Assembly (NCBI RefSeq): GCF_028715765.1
Contig: NZ_JAQURE010000021.1
Coordinates: 1 to 56,061, forward strand
Source of the DNA: Rhodoferax sp.
GTDB taxonomy: Bacteria > Pseudomonadota > Gammaproteobacteria > Burkholderiales > Burkholderiaceae_C
Direction of reading: 5' to 3'
DNA length: 56,061 nucleotides
Part shown: positions 26,499-34,918 of the stretch, one piece after another
Layout of the letters: every line of letters starts with the position of its first letter
Position numbering within the stretch: position 1 is the first letter of the stretch
The notes under the pieces: generated by a model
The model's database searches: none
Told to the model about the DNA's origin: nothing
What the model saw: the letters and a program-made list of their open reading frames with translations, nothing else
Position numbers and translations under genes: made by a program

Positions 26499-28364
26499 TC
26501 AAACGGTGGCGTCGGTCAAGACTTTGCGCCGGGCTTGCAGCTCGCGGTAGCGCTGCAACGCGCTGGGGTCGGTTTTGGCGGCGGCAATGGCCTGGTCTTC
26601 ATCCAGCTTGAGCTGGTCAATCAACATGCGGTTGAGCAGGTGGCGCAGCTCGGTCAGTGCTTCGGCGTTGTCGCTCTCTACCCCCAGTTCGTACCCCGCC
26701 ATCAATTGCAAGGCGTAAAGCTCGCTCTCAGACGTGTGCAGCCCCTCGCGCAATGCCACCCACGGCTGCACGCCATGCTCGTGAAACTGGCGCTCCAGCC
26801 AGGTGAACAGGGGGCCGTGAGGCTCTGGCAGCGCGCACAGCATGGCATGGTCTTCGGCCGACAACTGCGCCAAAGCGGCCATGTTGTCCAGCAGCAAGCG
26901 TGCCGCATGGTCGGCGCGGCTGGTCGGCTGGCGCCCTTGACCCGTGCCGCGCAGGGTGCTTTCTTTTTGACGTGTTTTAGTGCTGTAGCCCTTTGATTCA
27001 AAGCGTGAAGTGCTATCATTTTGATATTTTTTGGTGGATTTACTGGCGCTGCTTTGGCTGCCGGGGTGCCATACATTCAGGAGCTCGCGGTTGGCAAGTT
27101 GCACCAAATCTGCCAGTTCGCTGAGCAACTGCTGCTTCAGCGCGCCATCAGGCATCAGCTCCCACAGGGGTTTGGCATTGCTGGCCAAGTGGGCGCGGCC
27201 TTCGGCGCTGCTCAGGTCGCAGCCATCGCGCACGGCATCTATCAAAAAACGGCTCAGTGGCACAGCCTCAGTCACAAACCGGGCGAAGGCTTCTTTGCCA
27301 TGGGCGCGGATGAAACTGTCAGGGTCGTGCTCGGGCGGTAAAAACAAAAATTTGACCGAGCGCACGTCGTTGGCATAGGGCAGGGCGGCATCCAGCGCTT
27401 TGCGTGCTGCCCGCCGGCCAGCGCTGTCGCCATCAAAGCTGAACACCACGGCATCGGTAAACCGAAACAGTTTTTGCACATGCTCGGCCGTGCACGCCGT
27501 GCCCAGTGTGGCCACAGCGTTTGGAAAGCCTAACTGCGCCAACGCCACCACGTCCATGTAGCCTTCAGTGACCAACGCGTAGCCATGTTCACGCACGGCG
27601 GCGCGTGCCTCATACAGGCCATAGAGCTCGCGGCCTTTGCTGAACACCGGGGTTTCGGGTGAGTTGAGGTATTTGGGCTTGTCATCGCCCAGCACACGCC
27701 CGCCAAAGCCGATGAATTGGCCTTTGACGTTGCGGATGGGAAACATCACCCGGTCACGAAAGCGGTCGTAGCGCTTGGCGTCTTGGCCCTCTTCATCGTG
27801 CAAGATCACCAAGCCGCATTCGACCAGCATGGGGTCGTCGTAGTTGGGAAACACGCTGGCCAAGCTGCGCCAGCCTTCTGGGGCGTAGCCCAATGCAAAT
27901 TGTTTCGCCACTTGGCCTGAGACGCCTCGGCCTTTGAAGTAGTCCACCGCACGGGGTGATGTTTTGAGGCTCTTTTGGTAGGCCTTGCAGGCTTTTTCGA
28001 GCACTTCATTCAGGGTGGTTTGCTTTTCACGCTGCTGCGCGGCTCGCGCCCGGTCTTGCGGACTGGCGTCGTCTTCGGGCACTTTCATGCCAAACTGTTG
28101 CGCCAGGTCTTGCACCGCTTCGACAAAGCTCATGCCCGCGTGTTCCATCAAGAAACCAATCGCGTTGCCGGTTTTGCCACAGCCAAAGCAGTGGTAAAAC
28201 TGCTTGGTGGGGCTGACTGAAAAAGACGGTGATTTTTCGCTGTGAAAAGGGCACAAGCCCATGAAGTTGGCGCCGCCTTTTTTGAGCTGCACATAGCGCC
28301 CCACAATCTCCACCACATCGGCGCGGGCAAGCAGTTCCTGAACAAAGGTTTGGGGAATGGACAT
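26499..28364 (-). CDS. dnaG: DNA primase
   Basis: DnaG makes RNA primers at the replication fork. The 621-residue protein has the CHC2 zinc finger (C38, H41, C59, C62), the catalytic TOPRIM domain with EGYMDVVAL and FSFDGDSAGRRAA, and a C-terminal helicase-binding domain. Between the catalytic core and that domain (near residues 445-470) the linker contains KYQNDSTSRFESKGYSTKT, encoded by a copy of the dispersed palindromic repeat. The usual neighbours rpsU and rpoD are not adjacent. No clear promoter was placed. Confidence 0.96.
   Translation of the reverse strand: MSIPQTFVQELLARADVVEIVGRYVQLKKGGANFMGLCPFHSEKSPSFSVSPTKQFYHCFGCGKTGNAIGFLMEHAGMSFVEAVQDLAQQFGMKVPEDDASPQDRARAAQQREKQTTLNEVLEKACKAYQKSLKTSPRAVDYFKGRGVSGQVAKQFALGYAPEGWRSLASVFPNYDDPMLVECGLVILHDEEGQDAKRYDRFRDRVMFPIRNVKGQFIGFGGRVLGDDKPKYLNSPETPVFSKGRELYGLYEARAAVREHGYALVTEGYMDVVALAQLGFPNAVATLGTACTAEHVQKLFRFTDAVVFSFDGDSAGRRAARKALDAALPYANDVRSVKFLFLPPEHDPDSFIRAHGKEAFARFVTEAVPLSRFLIDAVRDGCDLSSAEGRAHLASNAKPLWELMPDGALKQQLLSELADLVQLANRELLNVWHPGSQSSASKSTKKYQNDSTSRFESKGYSTKTRQKESTLRGTGQGRQPTSRADHAARLLLDNMAALAQLSAEDHAMLCALPEPHGPLFTWLERQFHEHGVQPWVALREGLHTSESELYALQLMAGYELGVESDNAEALTELRHLLNRMLIDQLKLDEDQAIAAAKTDPSALQRYRELQARRKVLTDATV
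26975..27024 (+). repeat. Palindromic repeat copy G, inside dnaG
   Basis: Forward copy (TTTTAGTGCTGTAGCCCTTT, GATTCAAAGCGTGAAGTGCT, ATCATTTTGA) within dnaG, read through on the minus strand in a frame that encodes a polar Ser/Lys/Thr-rich linker. Confidence 0.8.
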
Positions 28365-28409
28365 GGCCAGATTGTAGGAAGCCCGTCTTCTTCAAGGGCT
28401 GGCCTGGCC

Positions 28410-28441
28410 ACCCGCGGTGCACATGTCTTGTGCCCGCGGGT
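28410..28441. terminator. GC-rich hairpin between HSD10-like gene and dnaG
   Basis: ACCCGCGG-T-GCAC / GTGC-CCGCGGGT, a 12-bp stem with one bulged T and a 7-nt loop, starting 9 bases after the stop of the dehydrogenase gene on the minus strand. There is no T-run, so it may be a weak terminator or an mRNA-stabilising structure. Confidence 0.5.
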
Positions 28442-28449
28442 GTGTGCGT

Positions 28450-29208
28450 TCAGCGGGGTGCCATGCGGATGGCGCCATCCAGGCGGATGACTTCGCCGTT
28501 GAGCATGTCGTTCTCAAAAATATGCACCGCCAGCTTGGCATAGTCTTGCGGTGTGCCCAGGCGTGATGGAAAAGGCACGCTGGCGGCCAACGCGTCTTGC
28601 ACTTCTTGTGGAAAGCTGAACATCATGGGCGTGCCAAAAATGCCTGGTGCAATCGTCATGTTGCGGATGCCGTTGCGCGCCAGGTCGCGGGCAATCGGCA
28701 GGGTCATGCCGACAATGCCGCCTTTGGATGCGCTGTAGGCGGCTTGCCCCATTTGGCCGTCATAAGCGGCGACCGAGGCGGTAGAGATCAGCACACCGCG
28801 TTCGCCGGTGGCTTCAGGGTCGTTTTTACACATGGCATCGGCGCACAGGCGAATCATGTTGAAGCTGCCCACCAGGTTGACCGTGATGCACTTGTTAAAC
28901 ACGGCCAGCGCATGGGGGCCGGCTTTGCCCACTGTTTTTTCAGCGGGTGCAATGCCTGCGCAGTTGACCAAGCCCATCAGTTTGCCCAAGCTGCCGGCCA
29001 GCGCGACGGCAGCTTGCCCATCGCTCTCGTTGCTGACATCGCATTTGACAAAGGCACCGCCAATGCTGTCTGCCACCGCTTGACCTTTTTCAACTTGCAT
29101 GTCTGCCACCACGACCTTGCCCCCTTTGCTGCTGAGCATGCGTGCAGTGCCTTCGCCTAAGCCAGAGGCAGCTCCCGTGACGATGAAAACTTTGCCTGAA
29201 ATGTCCAT
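28450..29208 (-). CDS. 3-hydroxyacyl-CoA dehydrogenase, HSD10-like SDR
   Basis: A 252-residue short-chain dehydrogenase. The cofactor motif VTGAASGLGEG (residues about 10-20) is at the N-terminus, NCAG near 91, and the catalytic Ser/Tyr/Lys set lies in STASVAAYDGQMGQAAYSASKGG. The sequence is of the type II 3-hydroxyacyl-CoA / 2-methyl-3-hydroxybutyryl-CoA dehydrogenase kind used in isoleucine and fatty acid breakdown. ATG 29208 has GGAG upstream; longer frames run into the tRNA-Val gene. A 22-bp palindrome just upstream (29226-29247) is a likely operator. Confidence 0.88.
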   Translation of the reverse strand: MDISGKVFIVTGAASGLGEGTARMLSSKGGKVVVADMQVEKGQAVADSIGGAFVKCDVSNESDGQAAVALAGSLGKLMGLVNCAGIAPAEKTVGKAGPHALAVFNKCITVNLVGSFNMIRLCADAMCKNDPEATGERGVLISTASVAAYDGQMGQAAYSASKGGIVGMTLPIARDLARNGIRNMTIAPGIFGTPMMFSFPQEVQDALAASVPFPSRLGTPQDYAKLAVHIFENDMLNGEVIRLDGAIRMAPR

Positions 29209-29225
29209 GTGAATCTCCGGGTTGA

Positions 29226-29247
29226 TTGACGTTAACGTAAACGTCAA
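29226..29247. promoter_or_regulatory. Palindromic operator before the HSD10-like gene
   Basis: TTGACGTT-AACGTA-AACGTCAA: perfect 8-bp arms with a 6-bp spacer, 17 bases before the ATG. It resembles the sites of MerR-family LiuR regulators of branched-chain amino acid and fatty acid breakdown, as I recall them; the regulator is not in this window. Confidence 0.6.
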
Positions 29248-29340
29248 ATTATGACGCACCGTACGCAACTCAAGTTTTGTCGTGCATTTGGCCGAAGGAG
29301 AACTTATTGACGCTATACTCTCGGTTTCTCGAATACTCCT

Positions 29341-29417
29341 AGGCGCGTAGCTCAGCTGGTTAGAGCACCACCTTGACATGGTGGGGGTCGTTGGTTCGAG
29401 TCCAATCGCGCCTACCA
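29341..29417 (+). tRNA. tRNA-Val (GAC)
   Basis: A 77-nt tRNA with CCA encoded. The acceptor AGGCGCG pairs with CGCGCCT, the D-arm is GCTC...GAGC, the anticodon arm CCACC-TTGACAT-GGTGG gives anticodon GAC, and the T-arm is GTTGG-TTCGAGT-CCAAT. A TATACT at 29314-29319 is a plausible -10 element. Confidence 0.97.
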
Positions 29418-29504
29418 AGGTTTTCTGAAATTGACCAGATTCAGAGCACAAAAACCTCGGTACATCTCCTTCTAAGTTTGTTTTTGATCATGTGTACAGC
29501 ACAT

Positions 29505-29521
29505 CATGCAGCACCTGCATG
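29505..29521. promoter_or_regulatory. Candidate PhaR operator
   Basis: CATGCAG-CAC-CTGCATG, perfect 7-bp arms with a 3-bp spacer, 81 bases before phaR. PhaR proteins are known to be autoregulated and to bind TGC/GCA-rich sites, so autoregulation is a reasonable guess. Confidence 0.45.
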
Positions 29522-29602
29522 CGTGTTGGATGAATCCTTACAATCCGCTGCAGTGCAAATCAACCTCTTTCAACGAACGCCCATGGTGTTCAAGGATTTT
29601 TC

Positions 29603-30142
29603 ATGACCACCGCGCAAGCGTCTTTGAGCGTGCCACAACAACGCATCATCAAAAAATACCCCAACCGCCGTCTTTACGACACCGATACCTCGACCTACAT
29701 CACGCTCGCTGAAGTCAAACAGTTGGTGATGACGCGCGTGGCGTTTGAAGTGCGCGATGCCAAATCGGGTGAAGACATCACCCGCAGCATTTTGTTGCAA
29801 ATCATTCTGGAAGAAGAAGCTGGTGGCACGCCCATGTTTACCGCGCCTGTGCTTGAGAGTTTGATTCGTTTTTATGGTCACGCCATGCAGGGCTTCTTAG
29901 GTGGTTATCTAGAAAAAAACATTCAGTCGCTGATTGAGGTGCAAACCCGTTTTGCTGAGCAATCCAAAGGTTTCACGCCTGAAATGTGGAGCCAATACGC
30001 TGCGATGCAGCCCCCTGCTTTGCAGGCATTGATGGGCGGGAGCTTGGAGCAGTCCAAAGCCATGTTGGTAAAAATGCAAGAGCAAGTGCAAAAACAAACT
30101 GACCAGATGTTGGGTGCCTTTGGCATCAAAAGCGCAAGTTAA
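29603..30142 (+). CDS. phaR: Polyhydroxyalkanoate synthesis regulator PhaR
   Basis: PhaR represses phasin and other PHA granule genes and is titrated away by the polymer. The 179-residue protein has the N-terminal DNA-binding domain ([20 protein letters not shown]) and the second PHB-accumulation regulatory domain ([11 protein letters not shown], then [20 protein letters not shown]), with a Gln/Met-rich C-terminus. It implies that the organism stores polyhydroxybutyrate. No PHA synthase gene is in the window. rimO starts 8 bases after its stop. Confidence 0.95.
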   Translation: MTTAQASLSVPQQRIIKKYPNRRLYDTDTSTYITLAEVKQLVMTRVAFEVRDAKSGEDITRSILLQIILEEEAGGTPMFTAPVLESLIRFYGHAMQGFLGGYLEKNIQSLIEVQTRFAEQSKGFTPEMWSQYAAMQPPALQALMGGSLEQSKAMLVKMQEQVQKQTDQMLGAFGIKSAS

Positions 30143-30150
30143 ATCCGCCT

Positions 30151-31554
30151 ATGACTTCTCTTCTACCTGCCTCCACTCAGCCCGCAGTTGCCCCCAAAGT
30201 GGGCTTTGTCAGCTTGGGCTGCGCCAAGGCGCTGACCGATTCTGAACTGATCTTGACCCAACTCAGTGCCGAGGGTTATCAAACCGTCAAAACCTTTGCC
30301 GGGGCTGATTTGGTGATTGTCAACACCTGTGGCTTCATTGACGATGCGGTCAAAGAGAGCCTTGACACCATTGGCGAGGCTTTGGCAGAAAATGGCAAGG
30401 TCATCGTGACGGGCTGTTTAGGTGCCAAAGCTGGTGCAGATGGGGACAACCTGGTGCGGCAAATGCACCCCAGCGTGCTGGCGGTCACCGGTCCGCAGGC
30501 CACCCAGGAAGTGATGGATGCGGTGCACACTCATTTGCCTAAACCACATGACCCGTTTGTGGATTTGGTGCCAAACGCGTTTGGCTCTGCGGGCATCAAA
30601 CTTACGCCTCGGCATTACGCCTACATCAAAATCAGCGAAGGCTGCAACCACCGGTGCACCTTTTGCATCATTCCCTCGATGCGTGGCGATTTGGTCTCTC
30701 GCCCAATTGGCGACGTGCTCAAAGAAGCTCAAGCCTTGTTTGAAGGTGGCGTGAAAGAGCTGTTGGTGATCAGCCAAGACACCTCTGCCTATGGTGTGGA
30801 TGTGGCTTATCGCACTGGGTTTTGGAGTGGCAAACCCATCAAAACCAGGCTGTTCGAGTTGACGCAAGCCTTGGGTGAGATGGCACAAGGTTATGGCGCA
30901 TGGGTGCGTTTGCACTATGTTTACCCTTACCCCAGTGTCGACGACATCTTGCCGTTGATGGCCTCTGGCCTGGTGTTGCCTTACTTGGATGTGCCGTTTC
31001 AGCACAGCCACCCTGATGTGCTCAAGCGCATGAAACGCCCCGCCAGTGGTGAAAAAAATCTTGAGCGGTTGCAGCGCTGGCGCCAAGCCTGTCCGCAAAT
31101 TGTGGTACGCAGCACCTTCATTGCCGGCTTTCCGGGCGAGAGCGAGGCTGAGTTTGCTGATTTGCTGGATTTTGTCAAAGAGGCACAGATAGACCGTGCC
31201 GGTTGCTTTGCATACAGCCCGGTCAATGGCGCAGCAGCCAACGAGCTCCCGGGCATGCTGCCCGAATCTTTGCGTGAAGAACGTCGCGCCCGCTTCATGG
31301 AAGTGGCCGAGGCCGTGTCAGCAGCCAAATTGCAGCAGCGGGTGGGGGCCACCATGCAGATTTTGGTGGACTCTGCACCCGGTTTGGGTAAAAAGGGTGG
31401 CTTAGGGCGCTCTTACGCAGATGCGCCTGAAATTGATGGTGTGGTGCAGTTGCTTGCACCCGAGAAAATCAGCAAGACGATGAAGGTGGGTGAATTCACC
31501 AAGGCCAGAATTGTGGCAGCGCGTGGCCATGATTTGGTGGCGCAACCTTTTTGA
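30151..31554 (+). CDS. rimO: Ribosomal protein S12 methylthiotransferase RimO
   Basis: RimO is a radical-SAM enzyme that adds a methylthio group to an aspartate of ribosomal protein S12. The 467-residue protein has three N-terminal cluster cysteines (C24, C60, C89), the radical-SAM motif CNHRCTFC at 165-172, and a C-terminal TRAM domain ([20 protein letters not shown]). The layout and length are normal. It is probably co-transcribed with phaR and ends at a strong hairpin terminator. Confidence 0.96.
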   Translation: MTSLLPASTQPAVAPKVGFVSLGCAKALTDSELILTQLSAEGYQTVKTFAGADLVIVNTCGFIDDAVKESLDTIGEALAENGKVIVTGCLGAKAGADGDNLVRQMHPSVLAVTGPQATQEVMDAVHTHLPKPHDPFVDLVPNAFGSAGIKLTPRHYAYIKISEGCNHRCTFCIIPSMRGDLVSRPIGDVLKEAQALFEGGVKELLVISQDTSAYGVDVAYRTGFWSGKPIKTRLFELTQALGEMAQGYGAWVRLHYVYPYPSVDDILPLMASGLVLPYLDVPFQHSHPDVLKRMKRPASGEKNLERLQRWRQACPQIVVRSTFIAGFPGESEAEFADLLDFVKEAQIDRAGCFAYSPVNGAAANELPGMLPESLREERRARFMEVAEAVSAAKLQQRVGATMQILVDSAPGLGKKGGLGRSYADAPEIDGVVQLLAPEKISKTMKVGEFTKARIVAARGHDLVAQPF

Positions 31555-31598
31555 GTGAGTTTGCAGCGCCAACCCATGCATCAAGGGTCAGCAATAAA

Positions 31599-31626
31599 AA
31601 AAGCCGCTGTGGGTACAGCGGCTTTT
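31599..31626 (+). terminator. Rho-independent terminator after rimO
   Basis: Perfect 12-bp stem AAAAGCCGCTGT / ACAGCGGCTTTT with loop GGGT, ending in the T-run of the arm. It can work in both directions and so may also terminate the tRNA-Leu transcript. Confidence 0.88.
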
Positions 31627-31675
31627 GAAACCAGTCTCTGGTTTGTAATGAAAACAAAACAGAATTCATTTATAT

Positions 31676-31760
<85 letters not shown>

Positions 31761-31792
31761 ATTTCAGGAAAGAAAGGTATTGTATCAAAAAT

Positions 31793-34087
31793 ATGAAGCA
31801 AACCAGCACGTTGCTGGATGAAGTTGAAGGTGTTGTTCAAGGTCACCGTGATGGCCATGGTTTTGTCATCCGAGACGATGGCGAAGCAGACATTTACTTG
31901 CCACCCAACGAAATGCGAGCCGTGTTGCACAAAGACCGCGTCAAAGCGCGTGTGGTGCGCAGTGACCGCAAAGGTCGCCCAGAAGGTCGGGTGGTGGAGA
32001 TTGTGGAGCGCAGCAACCAGGTCATCATTGGTCGATTGCTTTGTGAAAGCGGTATCTGGATTGTGGCTCCCGAAGACAAGCGCTACGGCCAAGACGTGAT
32101 GATCCCCAAGGCCGCCATCAGTGCCGCCAAGGTTGGCCAGGTGGTGGTGGTGGAATTGACCGAGCCGCCGGCACTGTTTGGTCAGCCCGTGGGGCGCATC
32201 AAAGAGGTGCTGGGTGACGTGGATGATCCAGGCATGGAAATTGAAATTGCCGTGCGCAAGTACGATGTGCCGCATGTTTTCTCTGAAGCCTGTGTGGCGC
32301 AAGCGCGTGGTCTGCCAGACACCGTGCGGCCCATCGATAAACATCAGCGGGTCGATTTGACCGATGTGCCGCTGGTGACCATTGATGGTGAAGATGCGCG
32401 CGACTTTGACGATGCGGTCTACTGCGAGCCAGCCAAGATTGGGCGCGGCAAATCAGTTGTGATGGGCTGGCGCTTGCTGGTGGCCATTGCCGATGTCAGC
32501 CACTACGTGGAAAACGGTTCAGCCATTGACATTGATGCCTACGAACGTGCGACCAGCGTGTATTTCCCACGCCGGGTGATTCCCATGTTGCCTGAGAAAC
32601 TGTCTAACGGCTTGTGCTCGCTCAACCCTGAGGTGGAACGCCTGTGCATGGTGTGTGACATGATGATCAGCCCGGACGGCGAAGTGACGGCGTACCAGTT
32701 TTACCCGGCGGTGATGTGGAGCCACGCCCGCTTTACCTACACTGAAGTGGCCGCCATTTTGGCCAACACGCGCGGGCCAGAGGCGGCCAAGCGCCAAGAC
32801 CGTGTGGCTGATTTGCTCAACCTGCATGATGTTTACCGTGCTTTGTTGAAATCGCGCGAGCGCCGTGGTGCTGTGGACTTTGAAACTGTAGAAACCCAGA
32901 TTGTGTGTGACGAGGCTGGCCGCATTGAAAAAATCATGCCGCGCACCCGCAATGATGCGCACAAGTTGATTGAAGAAGCCATGCTGGCGGCCAATGTGTG
33001 CAGTGCAGATTTCATCTCACAAAGCAAACACGTGGGGTTGTTCCGGGTGCATGAAGGCCCCACCCCAGAAAAAGTGGAATTGCTCAGGAACTTTCTCAAG
33101 GTCAGTGGCGTGCCTTTGAGCATTGGTGATGACCCCAGCCCAGCCGATTTTCAGGCCATTGCCAAAGCCACCAAAGAGCGCCCAGACGCACAGCAAATTC
33201 AAACCATGTTGTTGCGCTCGATGCAGCAAGCCATTTACACGCCCATCAACAGTGGTCACTTTGGGTTGGCTTTTGAGGCCTACACCCACTTCACCAGCCC
33301 GATTCGGCGCTATCCAGATTTGCTGGTGCATCGGGTCATCAAAGCCATCTTGGCGAAAACCAAATACCAGTTGCCGGTCTTGCCCACACCGGGTGATGCG
33401 CATGCCAAACTGTCCAAGCGGCTAGAAAAAAATCTGGCTTCACGGGTGGCAGAGCCAGGGCAAAAACCACGCAAGCTGAGCGTGGACATGCAGGCCTGGC
33501 AGGCTGCAGGCTTGCACTGCAGTGCCAATGAACGCCGCGCCGACGAAGCCAGCCGCGACGTGGAAGCCTGGCTGAAATGCAAATACATGCGCGAGCATTT
33601 GGGTGAGGAGTTTGGTGGCGTGGTCAGTGCCGTCACCAGCTTTGGTATTTTTGTCACGCTCGATGCCATGTATGTGGAAGGCTTAGTGCACATCACCGAG
33701 CTGGGTGGGGAGTATTACCGGTTTGACGAAGCGCGCCAGGAATTGCGTGGCGAACGCACCGGCATGCGCTACGCCCTGGGGTCAAGGGTGCGGGTACAAG
33801 TCAGCCGGGTAGATTTGGACGGACGTCGCATTGACTTCCGCTTGATGCCTGACAGCGATGGACTGGTCAGCCGCACCGCTACGGATTCCGGCCGCGCGGG
33901 CAGTCTGACCGGGGCTGAGACCGGACGAAAACGTCGAAGCGACCCTGCTGCGCAAGCACCAAAAAGTTCACGAGATCGTGCTGCAGATGGTTCCAAGTCA
34001 CGCGCCAAAGGTGCTCAGCGCAGCAGCGCTGCCAAAGCTTCTGACAGTCCCAAGCCCAAGTCACGCAAGCCGCGTCGACGCAGTTGA
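31793..34087 (+). CDS. rnr: Ribonuclease R
   Basis: RNase R is a 3'-5' exoribonuclease that degrades structured RNA. The 764-residue protein has N-terminal cold-shock OB folds (GHGFVIRDDGEADIYLP), the RNB catalytic domain with metal-binding aspartates in IDGEDARDFDDAV (residues 197-209), the GLFRVHEGP and HFTSPIRRYPDLLVHR motifs, an S1 domain (FGGVVSAVTSFGIFVTL) and a long basic Ser/Lys/Arg tail. I start at ATG 31793; an earlier in-frame ATG lies inside the tRNA-Leu gene. The basic tail is typical of the family. Confidence 0.95.
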   Translation: MKQTSTLLDEVEGVVQGHRDGHGFVIRDDGEADIYLPPNEMRAVLHKDRVKARVVRSDRKGRPEGRVVEIVERSNQVIIGRLLCESGIWIVAPEDKRYGQDVMIPKAAISAAKVGQVVVVELTEPPALFGQPVGRIKEVLGDVDDPGMEIEIAVRKYDVPHVFSEACVAQARGLPDTVRPIDKHQRVDLTDVPLVTIDGEDARDFDDAVYCEPAKIGRGKSVVMGWRLLVAIADVSHYVENGSAIDIDAYERATSVYFPRRVIPMLPEKLSNGLCSLNPEVERLCMVCDMMISPDGEVTAYQFYPAVMWSHARFTYTEVAAILANTRGPEAAKRQDRVADLLNLHDVYRALLKSRERRGAVDFETVETQIVCDEAGRIEKIMPRTRNDAHKLIEEAMLAANVCSADFISQSKHVGLFRVHEGPTPEKVELLRNFLKVSGVPLSIGDDPSPADFQAIAKATKERPDAQQIQTMLLRSMQQAIYTPINSGHFGLAFEAYTHFTSPIRRYPDLLVHRVIKAILAKTKYQLPVLPTPGDAHAKLSKRLEKNLASRVAEPGQKPRKLSVDMQAWQAAGLHCSANERRADEASRDVEAWLKCKYMREHLGEEFGGVVSAVTSFGIFVTLDAMYVEGLVHITELGGEYYRFDEARQELRGERTGMRYALGSRVRVQVSRVDLDGRRIDFRLMPDSDGLVSRTATDSGRAGSLTGAETGRKRRSDPAAQAPKSSRDRAADGSKSRAKGAQRSSAAKASDSPKPKSRKPRRRS

Positions 34088-34093
34088 GGGTTA

Positions 34094-34874
34094 ATGCTCA
34101 TGACCTGTTTAAACATGACTTTGACAAACAAAGTGGCGCTGGTCACCGGTGCTGGGTCGGGCATTGGCAAAGCCGTGGCGCTGGCCTTGCTGGCTGATGG
34201 CTGGCAAGTGGTGTTGGCTGGGCGGCGGCTGCCACCTTTGCAAGCGGTGGCGGCGCAATGCGCTGCGCCTGAGAACGCGTTTGCTTTCGCAGCAGACGTG
34301 TCCAAAGAAGACCAAGTGCTGGCACTTTTTGAGGCTACTCTGCAAAAATTCGGCCACTTGGACGTGTTGTTTAACAACGCTGGCATCAGTGCACCCCCTG
34401 GCGTGCTGCTGGAAGACCTGGCGCTGTCAGACTGGCAAGCGGTGGTAGACGTCAACCTGACGGGCATGTTTTTGTGCCTGCGACAAGCCTTTCGGGTGAT
34501 GAAAGCCCAGCACCCTATGGGCGGTCGCATCATCAACAACGGCTCGATTTCAGCCACCACGCCACGCCCTAACTCGGTGGCCTACACGGCTACCAAGCAC
34601 GCCGTCACAGGCTTGACCAAAACGGCTTCGCTCCGATGGCCGCAAGTACCACATTGCGGTGGGACAAATAGACATTGGCAACGCCGCCACCGACATGACT
34701 CAGCGCATGCAAACGGGCATTTTGCAAGCCAATGGCAGCATCGCGGTAGAGCCCGTGATGGATGTGGCCCATGTGGGTCAGTCCGTGGTTTACATGGCCA
34801 ACTTACCGCTCTCGGCCAATGTGATGTTTCACACCATCATGGCCACTGACATGCCGTTTGCAGGGCGAGGCTAA
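34094..34874 (+). pseudogene. SDR-family oxidoreductase, broken by one-base frameshift
   Basis: The first frame gives a good short-chain dehydrogenase: [33 protein letters not shown] and the catalytic [13 protein letters not shown]. After TKTASL the frame turns to nonsense, while the +1 frame continues with [20 protein letters not shown] and a proper C-terminus to 34874. An extra C in CTCCGAT at about 34633 (expected CTCGAT) explains this. It may be a true pseudogene or a sequencing error. It lies 6 bases after rnr. The substrate is unknown. Confidence 0.8.
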
Positions 34875-34918
34875 AGGCTCGCAAAGCAATAACCTGAGCA
34901 TTGATACCACCCACCACT

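Noticed and set aside
29209..29451. Longer N-terminus for the HSD10-like protein (GLEPTTPTMSRWCSNQLSYA)
   Set aside because: This is the antisense reading of tRNA-Val; the true start is ATG 29208 with GGAG upstream.
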